NCBI GenBank assembly: GCA_948567375.1
Contig: OX419759.1
Location: 12,988,744-13,052,743 of the forward strand
Origin: Lunularia cruciata
Taxonomy: Eukaryota; Streptophyta; Marchantiopsida; Lunulariales; Lunulariaceae
Length of the DNA: 64,000 nucleotides
Direction of reading: 5' to 3'
The first letter of the stretch is position 1; each line of letters opens with the position of its first letter. Shown here piece by piece: positions 38,304-51,734 of the stretch. The notes beneath the pieces were generated by a model. That model did not search any database and was not told where the DNA came from. It was given only the letters and a program-made list of their open reading frames with translations. The position numbers and the translations under genes are program-made.

Positions 38304-41300
38304 ATCTGGTGTTGTGGATGATGTTCTATGTGTTACCCAAGACAAAGATCAATTTGAGGAGTCATGGATATTGGATGCATGTTGCTCTTACCATATGTGT
38401 CCAAATAAGGAATGGTTTCATGAGTACAACCATTTAATGGAGGATCTGTAACAATGGGGAACAACATGGCTTGTAAAGCTATTGGCATTGGTGCAATACG
38501 CATTAAGATGTTTGATGGTATTGTGAGGACTCTTGCTTATGTGAGGCATGTTCTTGAGTTAAGGAAGAATTTGATATCACTAGGCACTTTGGACTTAAAT
38601 GGTTGGATGTGGGGAGCAGAAAATGGAATTCTCAAGGTATCAAAAGGAGCAATGGTTGTAATGAAGAGCAAGAAGATAGGAAATCTTTATTTTGTTGGAG
38701 AGACCATTATTGGACGAGTGTCAAGTACTATTTCTGAAAATGAAGATCCCAAAGATCTTACTCAATTATGGCACCTACGTTTGGGTCATATGAGTGAAAG
38801 TGAATTGTCCAAGCAACAACTTTTGAATAGCCTTAAAAGTTGTAAGTTAAGATTCTATGAGCATTGTGTAATAGGAAAGCAACGGAGGCTAAGCTTTTCC
38901 ACCGGACTTCATTGCACAAAGGGAATTTTAGACTATGTGTATTCTGATGTTTGGGGCCTTGCACCTATAGCTTCAAGATTTGGAGCATTATATTTTATAT
39001 CTTTGGTTGATTATTACTCTAGAAGAGTATGGATCTACACCATGAAGCAAAAATTAGAGGTCTTCTCTATCTTCAAAGAATGGAAGGTGATGGTGGAGAA
39101 ACAAATTGGAAGGAAAGTGAAGTGTTTGAGATTTGATAATGGTGGAGAATACAAATCTGGAGAGTTTGATTATATTGTAAGAGTGAAGGGATAACTCATC
39201 ACTTTATCGCTATAGGTACTCCTCAACAAAATGGTATGGCGGAGCGGATAAATTGTACACTCTTAGAGAAAGCAAGAAGTATGTTAAGAAACACCGGATT
39301 GGAAAGAGTTTTTGGTCATAAGCTATAAATATAGCTTGTCATTGGGTAAAAAATTCTCCCTCTACTAATATTGAATGTAAGACACCTATGGAAAAATGGA
39401 CAGATTGGCATGTTGATTACTCTTCACTTATAGTGTTTGGATGCAAAGCTTATGTTCATATTCAACAAGAACAAAGGACAAAGTTAGATCCCAAATCTAG
39501 AAATTGTATATTCTTGAGATATAGAAGGTACAAAGGGATATAGATTTATGGGATCTAGAAAGATGTTGTCTTGTTGTGAGTAGGGATGTAGTTTTTGATG
39601 AGACTAGTATGATGGAGACTATTTGTATAGAAGAAGAAAGGAAAAAACAAATTCAGTCAGATTTTTTTAAGATAGATATTGATCTTGGAAATGAAGACAT
39701 CTCACCTCTTGTTGATCTACCATGTGAACCATTAGAAGAGCAAAGTTCAAAAGTGATTCATGAACGTAGGAATCTAAATTGGGATATAAGGCTTCCAAAG
39801 AGATTTGAAGATTCATTTGTAGCTTATGCTCGTCTTACAAAGAATGGTGAGCCTTCTTCATATGAAGAGGCAATGCAAGATCAAGAGTGTCAAAAGTGGC
39901 ATTGTGCAATGGAAGAGGAGATGAAGTCTTTGGCCAAAAACCAAACATGGAGACTTGAAAAATTACTCATGGGAAAGAAGGCAATTAGTTGCAAATGGAT
40001 ATTCCGGAGAAAGGGAGGACTTCCAAAGTCAAGTGGAGATTGATACAAAGCAAGGCTTGTAGCAAAAGGTTATAGCAAAAAAGAAGGTGTTGAATTCAAT
40101 GAGATTTTTTCACTAGTGGTAAAATTCTCTTCAATTTGTGCACTATTGGCACTAATTTCATTGCATAACTTGGAGGTGGAGATTTACATGCATCAACCTA
40201 AAGGTTTTGTGGTACCGAGGAACCAAAATCTAGTTTGCAGGTTACAAAAGTCTTTATACGGACTTAAGCAAAGTCCAAGACTTTGGTACATGAAATTTGA
40301 TGCTTTCATGTTGAAGCATAAATATAACAAAAGTGAATCAGATTTTTGTATGTACCTCAAGAAGCTACATGGACCTAGATTATTTGAGTTAATCATCGTG
40401 ATACTATATGTGGATGTATGCTGATTGCTATGGAGGATATGGTTGAGGTGGAGAATTGAAAGCACAACTTGGAAAGGAGTTTGATATGAAGGACTTGGGT
40501 TCTTCAAAGAGGTTGCTTGGGATTGAAATCCATTGGGATAGGAGCAAGGAAAGTTATGGATATCTCAAAGGAGATATTTGGAAAAATTACTTGCTCTGTT
40601 TGGCATGGAGCATGCAAAACCAATGAGCACTCCTATGGCAAGTCATTTCAAGATATCATTGGAGCAATGTCCATCAAATGAAGAGGAGAGAAAAGTAATG
40701 TCCAATATTTCTTATGCTAGTGTTGTTGGGAGTTTAATGTATGCAATGGGCTGCACTAGACCAGACATCTCATATGCTGTGAGTATGGTGAGTAGATATA
40801 AGGAAAATCCAAGGAAACAACATTGTGAAGTTGTGAAGTGGATACTTTGTTACTTGAAAGGGACTATAAATATTGGCATTACCATTGATGTGGAGAAGGC
40901 GAAATTACATGGTATGCGGATACTGATTTTTCCGGAGACTTGGATAAGATAAGGTCTACAATAGGATTTGTTTTTACACTTGTTGGTGGTGCAGTAAGTT
41001 GGAAGTCTACTCTCCAATCTAGTTTTGCTCTTTCTACTACAGAGGCGTAATATATGGCAACAATTGAGGCTGCCAAAAAGGCAATATGGCTACAAAGATT
41101 AGCCAAGGATGTTGGACTCCCTAACATGAAGTCCACTTCTTTTGTGATAGCCAAAGCGCTATTTATATGGCCAAAAATCAAGTCTATCATTCAGGACAAG
41201 CATATTGATGTGAGACATCATTTTATCAGGGAAGTTGTGATAAATGGTGAGATCAATTTGCAAAAGATTGGCATAGAGGTAAACACAGCTGATATGTTGA

Positions 41301-41374
41301 CTAAACCTGTTCCTGTTGAGAAGTTCAAGTTATGCATGAACTTGCTCAATGTTCAATGTTGCTCCTTGGGATGA
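38304..41374 (+). pseudogene. Copia pol remnant (protease, integrase, RT, RNase H)
   Basis: Protease region SWILDACCSYHMCPNKEW (catalytic D-S/T-G-type motif altered), then GNNMACKAIGIG and NLISLGTLD. GAG-pre-integrase LWHLRLGHMSESEL. Integrase with YSDVWG, RFDNGGEY and, in another frame, GTPQQNGMAERIN (about 39214-39255). RT with PKRFEDSFVAYA, KAISCKWIFRRK, LVCRLQKSLYGLKQSPRLWY and a damaged YVDD (YVDV then C and a stop, near 40408-40425). RNase H with TRPDISYAVSMVSRY, then VEVNTADMLTKP-type end (here GIEVNTADMLTKPVP). Frameshifts and stops recur (for example 39192 and 40041), so it is non-functional. Confidence 0.92.
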
Positions 41375-41403
41375 TATAGTGGATACAAGCAAAAGGTGGA
41401 GAT

Positions 41404-41716
41404 TGTTATGTTTGGCTTGTTATCAGTGACAACTGATCAAGAGCAAGAGCAAACATAACTGATGTAACACCTTGTTGTTACATGCAGTGCGGGCCAGTCT
41501 CTTGTCTAGAAGTTTAGTCAGATGACAATGATGGACATGTTTATATGTATATATAAATGTACAGAGAGTAATAAAGTATGAAAGGCTGGTGCGAGCCTGT
41601 TTCAGCTGTGGAGGTAGCATCCGGTACAAGAAGTGAATCACATTATTTCTGATTTTTGTTTAATGGGGTTTATGATATGCTATTGTGAGAGGTCATGGGG
41701 ACTTTGTTTTCTAACA
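41404..41716 (+). repeat. Copia 3' LTR
   Basis: 313 bp, TGTTATG...TTTTCTAACA, preceded by the polypurine tract AAAAGGTGGAGA. Near its end it has about 30 bp (around GATATGCTATTGTGAGAGG) not present in the 5' LTR. Confidence 0.93.
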
Positions 41717-42126
41717 ATTTTACTGGACGTCAGAGTTCTATGAAGGACTCCAAAGAAAGGACCATGGATAGTGCTTATCATCTTAAATCCGACATTGTGT
41801 TTGTATAAGGAAGAGAGGAGGCATCTGTTGGCAAACAAGCACCTTGACTCACAAGAGCTTCGTATGCAAGATTGACGACAATCGTTGGTCTCTTGCCAAT
41901 CCAGAACGTGATAATCTTCCAATATTTTGACTCCAACTTCTGTAACAGTAGCCGAGGATGGTCTCCAGAATTAATCACCTTGAAAGTACTTCCAACCAGC
42001 GGCCATGGTGTGGGTTTTTGGCCCGGGATGAACCCTCTTGCATGGCAGCCAAGACGAGTAAAACCAATTAAACAGAAGTGAAAGCACTAAAATCAACACG
42101 GTTATGAGGGCCAATATCTGGTCCAT
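41717..42126 (-). pseudogene. Cytochrome P450 pseudogene, 5' part, separated by the Copia insertion
   Basis: The minus strand begins with ATG at 42126 and encodes a membrane anchor (MDQILALITVLILVLSLLF), a proline-rich hinge containing HPGPK, then KYWKIITFWIGKRPTIVVNLAYEALVSQGA and GPFFGVLHRTLTSSKI. The last piece is the C-helix region (functional enzymes usually have W-x-x-x-R-R there). Two frameshifts are visible, near 41990 and near 41840. The reading reaches 41717 exactly where the LTR ends and continues conceptually at 37023 (LSHANLRAAKSG). The two fragments are therefore one gene interrupted by the element. Confidence 0.85.
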
Positions 42127-42950
42127 AGTGCACTGGTCTCAACCGAAATTGGAGTAGATAGAAGCCACTAATTTTACGGCTCAGTGATGAAATGGGAAGC
42201 CCGCAACCGAAACTAACAGCTTTGATAGTATCCTTAGAAAGAAGAGCAAGAACAAGGGTTCACCTTTCTTCTCGTCTTATCCAGTTTTGATAGAGTGTGA
42301 ATGAAATAATCGACAGCAAGAGTGCCATTGCTAGACTCAATTTCCTCTCGACCTGCTCGTAGTGCAAATGCTGTAGGAATTAGGAACGCAAATGCTCAAA
42401 AGCTGTATCACAAGATATCAAACATAATTCGTCTTTGGCCGCATATTGCTTGAACTTCATAACCTTCAGCTGTCACAGCGCATCCCGTTCATATGTGAAC
42501 TTTGTGTCAGACTTGAGATGCGAAGCACATTGTCAAACCACATCGAAGCGAATTGTTTACGATGATAAAATCTTTTGCAAGTCATGAATGACTGGGAAGT
42601 TCAGATTTTCTATTAATTATATGGAGTTCATAAAACATATCAAGCCATTCCTGACGGGGTATGATCTTCAAGGTCCTCATTCAACGTTCAAAAAAAAAAA
42701 CCACTTTACTCCTGACCCATCCGTTGCAATACAAAAACGAATTTCGTTGACAAATATCGATCAAATATCCTAGAAAGCACTATCGGAATATCTATTAGAA
42801 CATCCTAGACAGAGCTGGTATCCAAGCTTGCAATCCATTAGGTGTTTCAGGTTTAGCTTATGCCAGACCCGTAAAAATCTGTAGTCCGTAAAAGTTTGGT
42901 CGTGGTGTACTGATATCGTTTACTCTAAAGTATATATATAATCTAACTTC
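42127..42950. other. Upstream flank of the P450 pseudogene
   Basis: Likely the former promoter region of the P450, on the minus strand. No coding frame was recognised. No left LTR for the Gypsy remnant at 43053 was found here. Confidence 0.4.
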
Positions 42951-43052
42951 TTGTGAAAGGTTACAACTCAGATAACAAGAAGGATGGGAAGACCCCATCA
43001 AGCTTTACAAGGGTGACACAAAGGAGGTAAAATAGAGTTAAGTCCCAATATT
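42951..43052 (-). mobile_element. 5'-truncated non-LTR element tail, copy 1
   Basis: About 100 bp related to the last part of the element at 56315-57518. It shares the hairpin GATGGG-AAGAC-CCCATC (plus-strand reading, from about 42985), then tacaaggg.gacacaaa and the (g)tcccaata block. It abuts the Gypsy zinc-knuckle sequence at 43053. Its tail reads on the minus strand through GTTGTAACCTTTC. Confidence 0.7.
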
Positions 43053-46000
43053 GTTATTACAATTGTGGCCAAGTTGAATACATAGTCATTAATTGTCATG
43101 CACACCTTCTTAATGGCCCTCTGCCCTTCATTCATGCAACTTTGGAATAACTTGGAGAGAAGATTCGAAGTAGAGGGTGGTTGAGTCACACAAGAAAACA
43201 AAGATCACCTGTAAATGTACCTCATGGTCATAGTGGCTCAATGGAGAGGAGTAAAAGTGGGAGGAAGAAGAAGATGAGTATGCAAAGGTTGAGGAAGACA
43301 AACACACAACTTATTATTGTAAAAAAAGCCTTAGAATGCAATCAGGTGAAAATATTGATAGACTTTGGACCAACAAAGATTTCTTGTATCTCTCTATTAC
43401 AATAAGGTTGGGGATGGAACTAGAAAAGGATGAAAATGAAGAAGAGTTATCTAATGGTAGGATTGAGTCACTACCTAGAAAGGTGGCATTCTCCTTGAAA
43501 GTATAAATAAGAAATTGAGTGGTGAGTGATAATGTTAGCTTATTATGATGTGATCTTAGGCATACCGCGGATGGAATACTAGAACCCTTAAAAAATTTGG
43601 AGAAAAGAAATTAGTAAGAACTAGCAAATAGAAGATCATTGGAGATAGAGAAAGATCACAAAGGCAAGAACTACAACTTTATGTCATAGAGACAACAATT
43701 GTCGATAAGACATAAATATTTCATGGGTCTAATAAGAGAAGTCCAGAGTGCACAACTCAATGGACAAAATCTCCAGAATTTGAAAGATGTGGTCAATGAG
43801 TTTCAAGATGTCTTTCCTAATGATTTACCCTCAAGATCACCACCAAAAAGGAGAGTAGATCATAAAATTGATACACTTCTTGGGAAGACACCTCCTTGTA
43901 AGACCCCATATCAATTATCACCTCATGAGTTGGAGGAGTGCAAGGCTCAAATCAAGGATATGCTACAAAGAGTTTATCCAACACAACATATAACCATATG
44001 AGACTCTTGTGTTGTTGTGAAGAAGAAAGATGGTACAATGCGCATGTGCATTGACTAGGGGGGCCTAAATCAAAAAATGGTGAAACAAAAATAGCCATAA
44101 CCTTGCATGGATTTCTTATTCAATCAACTCAATGAGGCAAAACACTTCACCAAACTTGATCTAAGGAGCGATTATAACCAAATCAGGATTGTGAAGGAAG
44201 ACGTTTAGGGTAGTGAAGTGAAAGGAAGGCATTTAGTGAAGACCTTTTGAACAAGGTATGGTCACTTTGAGTACCAAATGATGCCGTTTGGCCTCACCAA
44301 TGCACTGGCGTTTGGCCTCACCAATTTCATGAGTTTGATGAATGATATATTTTATCCATACTTAGATAAGTCTGTTATCATTTTCCTTGATGACAATTTA
44401 GTTTATAGCAAGACAATGAAGAAGCACAAGCAACATCTGCAAGAAGTCATCTATATTCTATGACATAACCAATTATATAAGGCAAAGTCTCAAAGTGCAA
44501 TTTTGGCATATCTAAAGTAGATTACTTGGGGTATAGAGTAATTGCAAAAAATATCCAAGTGTTAATAGATAAAGATGTCATTTAGAAATGAAGTGCTCTA
44601 GAAGATCAAATTCAACTTAAGATTTTCTTGGGATTGATTGGGTTCTATAATCAATTTGTCAAAGACTTCTCCAAGGTTTCACAACTTCTAATGGTACTAC
44701 TTGGCAAGGGAAAAGAATGGACGTGGGGAATTTTATAAGAATTGGTCTTTCAAGAATTGAAAAATGCATTACCACTTGCACCAATATTGAAATGGTATGA
44801 CCCAAAATGTCCAATCAAGCTGGCTATACATGCATCAAGCGTTGCGATAGGAGTTGTCTTACAAAAAGAATGGAATGATGGATAACACTTAATTGCATAT
44901 TTCTCTTGAAAGCTATTATTGGCAAAGTGCAACTATCACACCACCAAACAAGAAGAGTTAGCTATTGTCCTTGCAACCAAGAATTGGAAGCACTATCTTG
45001 GTGAGAAGGCATTTGTAGTGGAAATAGACCACAAGCCTCTAGTCTACCTTGAGACACAAAAATATCTATCACATCAATAAATTCATTGGGCAAAGTAGAG
45101 ACAATGGTTCAATATGAAAATACATATGTGGAAGACAAGAAGCAACTTGTAGATGCATTCACCTAAATCCTTGTGGTGAACAATCTGGTGATAGAGGTCA
45201 AGACAAACCCAAAATTTTGGCCAAGGATTCTTACTACTATGAAGATTGACCCATAGATGGTATGACCTTTAGATGCCAAAGGCATAACCAATACCCAATG
45301 ACTCACCTTTTGTGATGTTAAGTTATGGATCCTGGATGCTCTAGACCTAAGAACCACCATCCTAGAGTAATGTCATGATTTTGCTATTGCAAGTCATGTT
45401 AGAGTGGACAAGACCTTAGATGCAATCAAATGCCATTACTATTGGCCCAAGATGAGCACCAATGTGATGGAGTACATTCAAAGTTGCATACTCTATCAAC
45501 AAACAAGGCCTCTAATTAGGGTTTTAGGGTCATAGGACTCTCATAGGACTCCTTCAATCACTCCTTACTCCTACACAAAATTAGGAGTAGGTCAACATGG
45601 CTTTGGTTTGTAAATTGCCCAAGACCACTTCAAGTTTTGATTCCATTGTAATCTTTGTAGACCAACTCAACAAAGTGATTCATGTGTGTCCTACATCCAA
45701 GGATATGATTGCTCTACAATTAGCTCGATTGTACTTAGTTGTGGTCTTTTCTCACCATGGCCTGTCTTGAGTCCTCATTACCAATCGAGGCACTTAATTC
45801 ACTAGTTTGTTTTGGAGAACACTCTTTGGCATCTTCAAAACCAAAATTCCCATATCCACAACATACCATCCAAAACTAATAGACAAATAGAGTGGGCTTA
45901 TTGCATTTTCAAGAACATGCTCCAGGGCTTGACCTTAGAGGAGCAAGAAAGGTGGGATACCTTACTTCTAGTGGTGGAATTTTCCTACAAGAATTCAATG

Positions 46001-46684
46001 AATACATCAACACATGTCACACCATTCTTTTTTATGTATGAAGAACACCCTTTCACACTTCAAGCTTGGTAAAGATCCACCCAATGGCTACAAAAGTCAA
46101 TGTTCTAAACACTTTTCTTTTAGAATCCAACAAGGGGTGGAGAATGCTAAGCATATGTGATACATAGTCCAGAATTCACAAAAACAATATGCATATGTAT
46201 ATTATATGAACATGGAGCTCAGTGTTGGGGGTTCAAGTGTGGTTATCCACAACCAACCTCATGTTAGTCAGCACTTGTAAGCTTAGACCTTGTTTTATTG
46301 GGCCTTTTCCATCATCCGTCAAATTGGTGCAATGACCTATCACCTCAAGCTACCACTACACATGAAGATCCATCCAGTGTTCCATGTTCCCTTACTACAT
46401 AAATATACATTCCAACTACCCCACTTTCCTTCCATTCGGATAGAGTTAGACCTTGTCCAACACTCATTGACGGCAAGAAGGAATACAAAGTCAAACTCAT
46501 TCTCCAAAAAGTATCCATGGTACATGCCATCTACATGTAGAATATCTTGTACATTGGAAAGGGTACCCATTGTATGAGGCAACATGGGAGCCTATAGCTA
46601 ACTTGACCAATGCACCAGTGTTAGTGTAATCTTTTGAGCAATAACTTCATAACAAGGATGTTATATCTTAAAAGGGGGGAGCTT
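43053..46684 (+). pseudogene. Gypsy chromovirus gag-pol remnant
   Basis: In order on the plus strand: zinc-knuckle fossil (YNCGQVEYIVINC, from about 43060); protease fossil (KILIDFGPTKISCISLL, about 43350); RT N-terminus (FQDVFPNDLPSRSPPKRRVDHKID, 43804 on); RT core (MCID, KHFTKLDLRSDYNQIRI, MPFGLTN, FLDD with active-site DD near 44390); RNase H (LAIHASSVAIGVVLQKE and HTTKQEELAIVLATKNWKHYL); integrase zinc region (HVRVDKTLDAIKCHYYWPKM); integrase core remnants (WDTLLLVVEFSYKNSMN...); the linker YHLKLPLHMKIHPVFHVPLL; and a chromodomain (HVEYLVHWKGYPLYEATWEP, 46533 on). Many stops and frameshifts disable it. A local duplication repeats TTTGGCCTCACCAAT at 44285-44324. Confidence 0.9.
46671..46684 (+). 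other. Gypsy polypurine tract
   Basis: AAAAGGGGGGAGC and a T lie immediately before the 3' LTR, the position where plus-strand priming occurs. Confidence 0.75.
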
Positions 46685-47266
46685 TGTAATACTATTAGCT
46701 AGATAAATTATCTAGAGGTAGAAATTGGCTTGGTAATATCTTGAGGGGTGTTATATATGATGATCTAAGTATATCAAATAGAATTGTCACCAAAATAGGA
46801 GTTCTAGTAATAAGGCAAAGGTTGAAAACACCCTAAAAACTTTAAAGTAATTTTGGAGGCCTAAATTGATAAATTAGGCCTCAAAAATAGAAGATTCCTT
46901 TCCTTTAAGAGGCAGGCCACTACCTTCTCCTCCTCTTGTTTGTGATGTGGAGAAATTTCCAATGGTACCTCAACTAGCTATTCTAAGCTTCTTACATGAA
47001 GATTCACCAAAGATTCTCTTTGGTCAAGTTTGTTTGACCAACCAAATAGAACAAGGATCAACATGTCACCAATCCATGCAGATAATCTAAAGGTAGAGCT
47101 TGTTGACATGTCATCAATCCATGTATATGATCCAAGGGTGCAACTCCCTTTTAATAGATCCTCTTTGCTATATAGTAAAGACAAGGTGTTCCTTTGGAGC
47201 ACTGGAGTATTGAGTGATGAAGCCTTATGTTTCTCTTGGGGTTCCTCATGTCCTTGAAACATTACA
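46685..47266 (+). repeat. Gypsy 3' LTR
   Basis: About 582 bp from TGTAATAC to ATTACA, following the polypurine tract. It contains the inverted motif GGTCAA...TTTGACC (about 47020-47040), repeated 'gacatgtca.c.atcca' segments and a TATA-like CTATATAGTAAAG near 47169. Homologous to 54085-54831. Confidence 0.85.
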
Positions 47267-47449
47267 TGGATGAACAATAAGTACTAAATTCTAAAATTAT
47301 ACTCATTATCCCCCTAATGTCATTGACAATTATACCAAAATTAGCTAATAATAATGTCATAGACACAATGCATTTTGATTTTGATTTTTGCTCCTTGAAA
47401 CATAAATTCTCAACCTTGGTTCTTCTTTTCTCACTAAGGATCATCTTCT

Positions 47450-48140
47450 TGAAATGAAATGGATCTACTTGTCAGCTTTAACTTTAGCTTGGTGCTTCTA
47501 CATCTTAGCTATCTTTGTGGCTTCAATCTTTGCTAATCTACATCTCTCCTTAGCATCTGGAGTTTCAATCTTCATTTTCCTACAATTAGCAATATCTTTG
47601 GAAGATGATGCAATGGAAGGTATTATCTTGGAATTCACTTTACCTACCTTCCTCCTCTTTTGAGGCTCACCCGCAAGCTCTCCTCCTTTGGGAGATGTTG
47701 CACTATCCTCAACTATAATATCAATATCTTCAATTGGACCATCCTCATAAGCAAGCTCAAAACATACTTAGAGTGTGGTGATCTGCTCTCTTCTTCTCCA
47801 ACATCTACTTTATCACCACTAGTGCCAAATTCTTTTTGTGGACTTTAGCATGTAAAATGAAATGAATCCAATTATTGTGTTCAAGGGATTGAATCTACTT
47901 GGGTACTTCTTGATTTGGGATGAGAGTGTCTTCTTTAAGATAATTAGCTTCTTCCTCATGTAAACCTTTGGACTCTTCTTGTTCATGTAAACCTCTCACC
48001 TCTTCTTCTCCATTTAAAATTTGTGCCTCTATTTCCTCTCCATTTTCATGCAATTCAATTATGTCCACACCATTGCCTAAACCTAATGTTACCAAAGCAA
48101 GTGGAAATATGTTGCTTTGGCTACCAAACATTATATCCAT
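47450..48140 (-). pseudogene. Unidentified highly charged frame, broken
   Basis: Minus strand: an 81-residue acidic frame from 48140 (MDIMFGSQSNIFPLALVTLG, later GEEEVRGLHEQEESKGLHEEE with a short internal GLHE repeat). After a frame change it continues as SPKGGELAGEPQKRRKVGKVNSK and PDAKERCRLAKIEATKIAKM down to about 47455. No family was recognised. It resembles accessory or gag-like frames of plant retroelements only in composition. Confidence 0.3.
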
Positions 48141-51100
48141 CCAATGAAAATTTGGAGATAAATGAATAAGTGTATCATCTATTTTTTTTCATCTCCATCT
48201 AAGCTCTCTATCAATAAGACCTTCCCCAATGCTCTTGTTTATGATATCATATGCACATATATGAGTTCATATATCTTTATCATTTCTTATTTAATTTGTA
48301 TCCATTCATGGCCTCAAGAAATCCTTTCCCAAACTTCAAAAGATAAGTGGTCACCATGCTTAATATAATGGTCTTTTGCATTGGCTATCTACAATGGCCT
48401 CCTATAATATGCTTGAAGTGCTCAAAATCCTCCAAGTAATCCAAAATTTAAGAATATTGATAACAAACCATGCATTGAACTTATTTTCTTTTCCTTTTAC
48501 TTTTCTCATAGAGGGAGAAATCATGGGGCAACAAGAGTCCTCAATGTGTTCTCTATTGCATTTGCTTTGTTCAAGGTGGTAGAAGTCCTATATTTGTTGT
48601 AGACTACATTTGCTTTGCTCACAATGTTGTACTTTTCCTTTCTCTCTTTAGGAACACACTAGGTGCCTTGTTGTGTAGCCTATGGATTAGAGGTTGTGTG
48701 TACAATTGACACTAATAGTTTGAGCCTAGTTTTTTGCCCAATTACTAGAACCTTTAAATATTATTTTTAGTGTTCCTTTCTATTGGGTCAAGAAATAATT
48801 GGCAACCTAACATTCATCACAATATGCACTCTTGGTCTATTGGTCATCACTTCCAGCCTTACCAAGGACAAATATATAGCACACCTAAAAGAAAAGAACC
48901 TAAGTGCAACGTCCAATCCAATTGAGCATACATTCAAGCATGCAAGTATAGAGACAATCCAAATACAAGAATTTAAGCAAAAATCTCCATGCTTTTGGTG
49001 GAAATGAGCTTTAGAGCCTCTTTTCTCTATCCACAAGCTGACTTCAATCTATACTCCAAGTTGCATCCAATTTATACTCCAAATTTGCATCCAATTGTAC
49101 TCCAAGTAGAGAAGTTTTATGCCTTTTTATGGGAAAATCTTTGCAAGACTTATATGGGAATATGAGTTGCACATAGACATTCTAGGTCTCAATGGAAAGT
49201 CTAAGAGATAATCTCTCCAATGATATAAAGAAGGTCTCAATCTAACTACTACATCTCACTTCAAAAGATCTCAAACTTTACTAGGTTTTTGTAGTTTCAA
49301 CCCTAATTTCAAAATCCCTAATTGAGTTTTTGCTCCTAATTCTTGGTAAAGGTACACATAATCTTCAAAAATACTCCAGAAACCTAAAACCTTCAATCAT
49401 AGTCATAAGTGGAAGAATTTCCATTCAATTGTGATTGGAGGTAGAAATGCTCCATTGGGCTTATGATAGTATTTGTAGTGGAGTTTGTTGCACCAACTCT
49501 CACTGAATAAATTTTGAGTCAACCAAATTTTACACACTAGTTGGTTGTGTCTCAATCTAACCCTTAGTGAAATTTAGAATTTAGAATCAATTTTAATCCT
49601 TATACATGGATCAATTCCAAAGTTGGGCTAACTTTTAAACTCTACAAATCTAGGTATACTTGATCCAAAACCTTAAATTCTCAATTTAAAGAATTCACAT
49701 GAAACCTTTGTATGGAGATAAAATATCTAACCACCAAAAAGAATGGAAATTTTCATGGCCTAATTCAAACCATAGCTTGAGAAGTGACCAAACAACCTGA
49801 TTATCATCTCTTCCTCAACACCTTGATTTCCAAAGCTCCAATTTCAATAGATAAGATCTGATTCAATATTCACATTAGCACTTTTTCTTCTCTCTAACCC
49901 CACTGAAAAATCATGAAAGGATGTGATAGAACTCTCAAAATTGTCCAATTTGTACATATGGGTATGAATTTGACCGCTTTTGCTTCAACTGATCTTAACT
50001 TACAAAGAATCTGCTTGAATCCCTTGGTTTTGTCTCCAAACCATAGCCTATGAGCTCCTCTCTCCAACCATGGTCCTATTTCCCCAAATTCCTTCCCTTA
50101 ACTCCCTCAAAGTGTCAAAAATCTTTAGACTTCTCATATTGGTATTCAATTCTTACTATTTTAAGACATAACATTCTCCTTTGACACATGGATCCCACAA
50201 TGCCACCTTGAAGTCCTTAAATAAAATTAATTTCTTCTCCTTCTTCAAGAGCATATCAATTGTCAAGTCCCAGACCTGTCCATAAGTAAGCATGGTAAGG
50301 ACAATAAGACCTAGGGTTTCTATCATTGATGCCATAAACCCAAGCCCAAAATGTGCTATTATCCAAGCTTAAAAGTGATCACGATGCAAAATCTGAAGCT
50401 TGATGAGAAAAGGATGTGAGAGTGGAAGATAAGGAGCACACAACATCTCTTGTTCCAACTCTTCCTTTGATACTCTAGCTCCACACTTTGCTATTACTCT
50501 CACTCTTTACATCCTTCTCCCGCGTGGAACTCCCAAAAATCAAAACACACTCCATCTATCAAATCTCTACCATCTGTATACATCAAAGACCTCAAAGATA
50601 AAATAATTTTAATCCACGTGGCCAATCATTTAAATATACACAAATTGCTCATATTATAATAGCTCAACCATGGGATCCATCATACAATTTAATCCGATAA
50701 TATGGAAGTAAACTGCACTAAACTATTCTTTCATTGGCAACACAAACCACAACACACCAATGGAAGTAAAAGTCTTGGACTATTTTCAACTATATTTACC
50801 TTGTTCACCAAGGTAGGCATCCAAAAATTATTAACTACATTTGCTTTGTTCATGAGGATAGAAGGTACTACGTTGAAGGCATCTTTGACACAACTTTGAA
50901 AAGCTCTTGAAATTTCATGTTTGGCAATAGAAGGAGAATAGAATGGAACTTGATATGCAGAGAAGCAAAAGATTACATATATGAGAATAACGGGTGGAGA
51001 AACCAAATCTATATTAATTGGAGAGGAAACCAGAGTCATTTTCATATATTCAACAACCTTCATTTCCAAGTTTGTAAATACTCTAAGTTAGCATTGTGTA

Positions 51101-51702
51101 GTTCTAAATTCCGAGTGATGTACCCTCAAATTTCACATAACTTCAATCTTGTATGCTAAATTTGTTCAATCTCTACAATTCAAGTTTGTGTTGGATGAGA
51201 AACCTACAAAAAAAATTTGGACAAGAGTGAATGCAATTTGGGTTTATGTTGGGATGGGAGTGAAACTTGGTTCAAGAGATATCAACTATCATAAACTACA
51301 AAGGAGATCTTTGCATGTTCACAATTGTGATATTCACCATTCTAGAAAATTCCAAATTCCAAATCAAACTCTTTTCACATTTGTTTCTTTGTGATAACGT
51401 GGCATGCATAGGCTCTTCCATGCAGCAAATACTTATTTCAGTCATAATTATCTCCACTAATCTCACTTGTATGTCCTCACTATTTCAAGCCAATAAAGAA
51501 TTTGAAATGCCTTCCAAACCAGGCAACCCGCCCATAAACTAAGTGCCCCTAACCATAACCAACTTTTATAAACCTTTCATTTTTGTTATCCTCATTGTTT
51601 ATAGGAACCCATTGAACATTTCACGGAAAAATGCTATGTCTCATAACAAATTGTATTCCTCATTGGACCTGTACATCATTGGCCCAAAGCACACCAATAG
51701 TT

Positions 51703-51734
51703 GTAGTTGGTTTGACTCTTGTCAAACCAACTAC
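51703..51734. repeat. Perfect short hairpin
   Basis: Arms GTAGTTGGTTTGAC (51703-51716) and GTCAAACCAACTAC (51721-51734) are exact reverse complements, with a 4-base loop TCTT. A related but shorter GGTCAA/TTTGACC inverted pair occurs in both nearby Gypsy LTRs. Confidence 0.85.
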
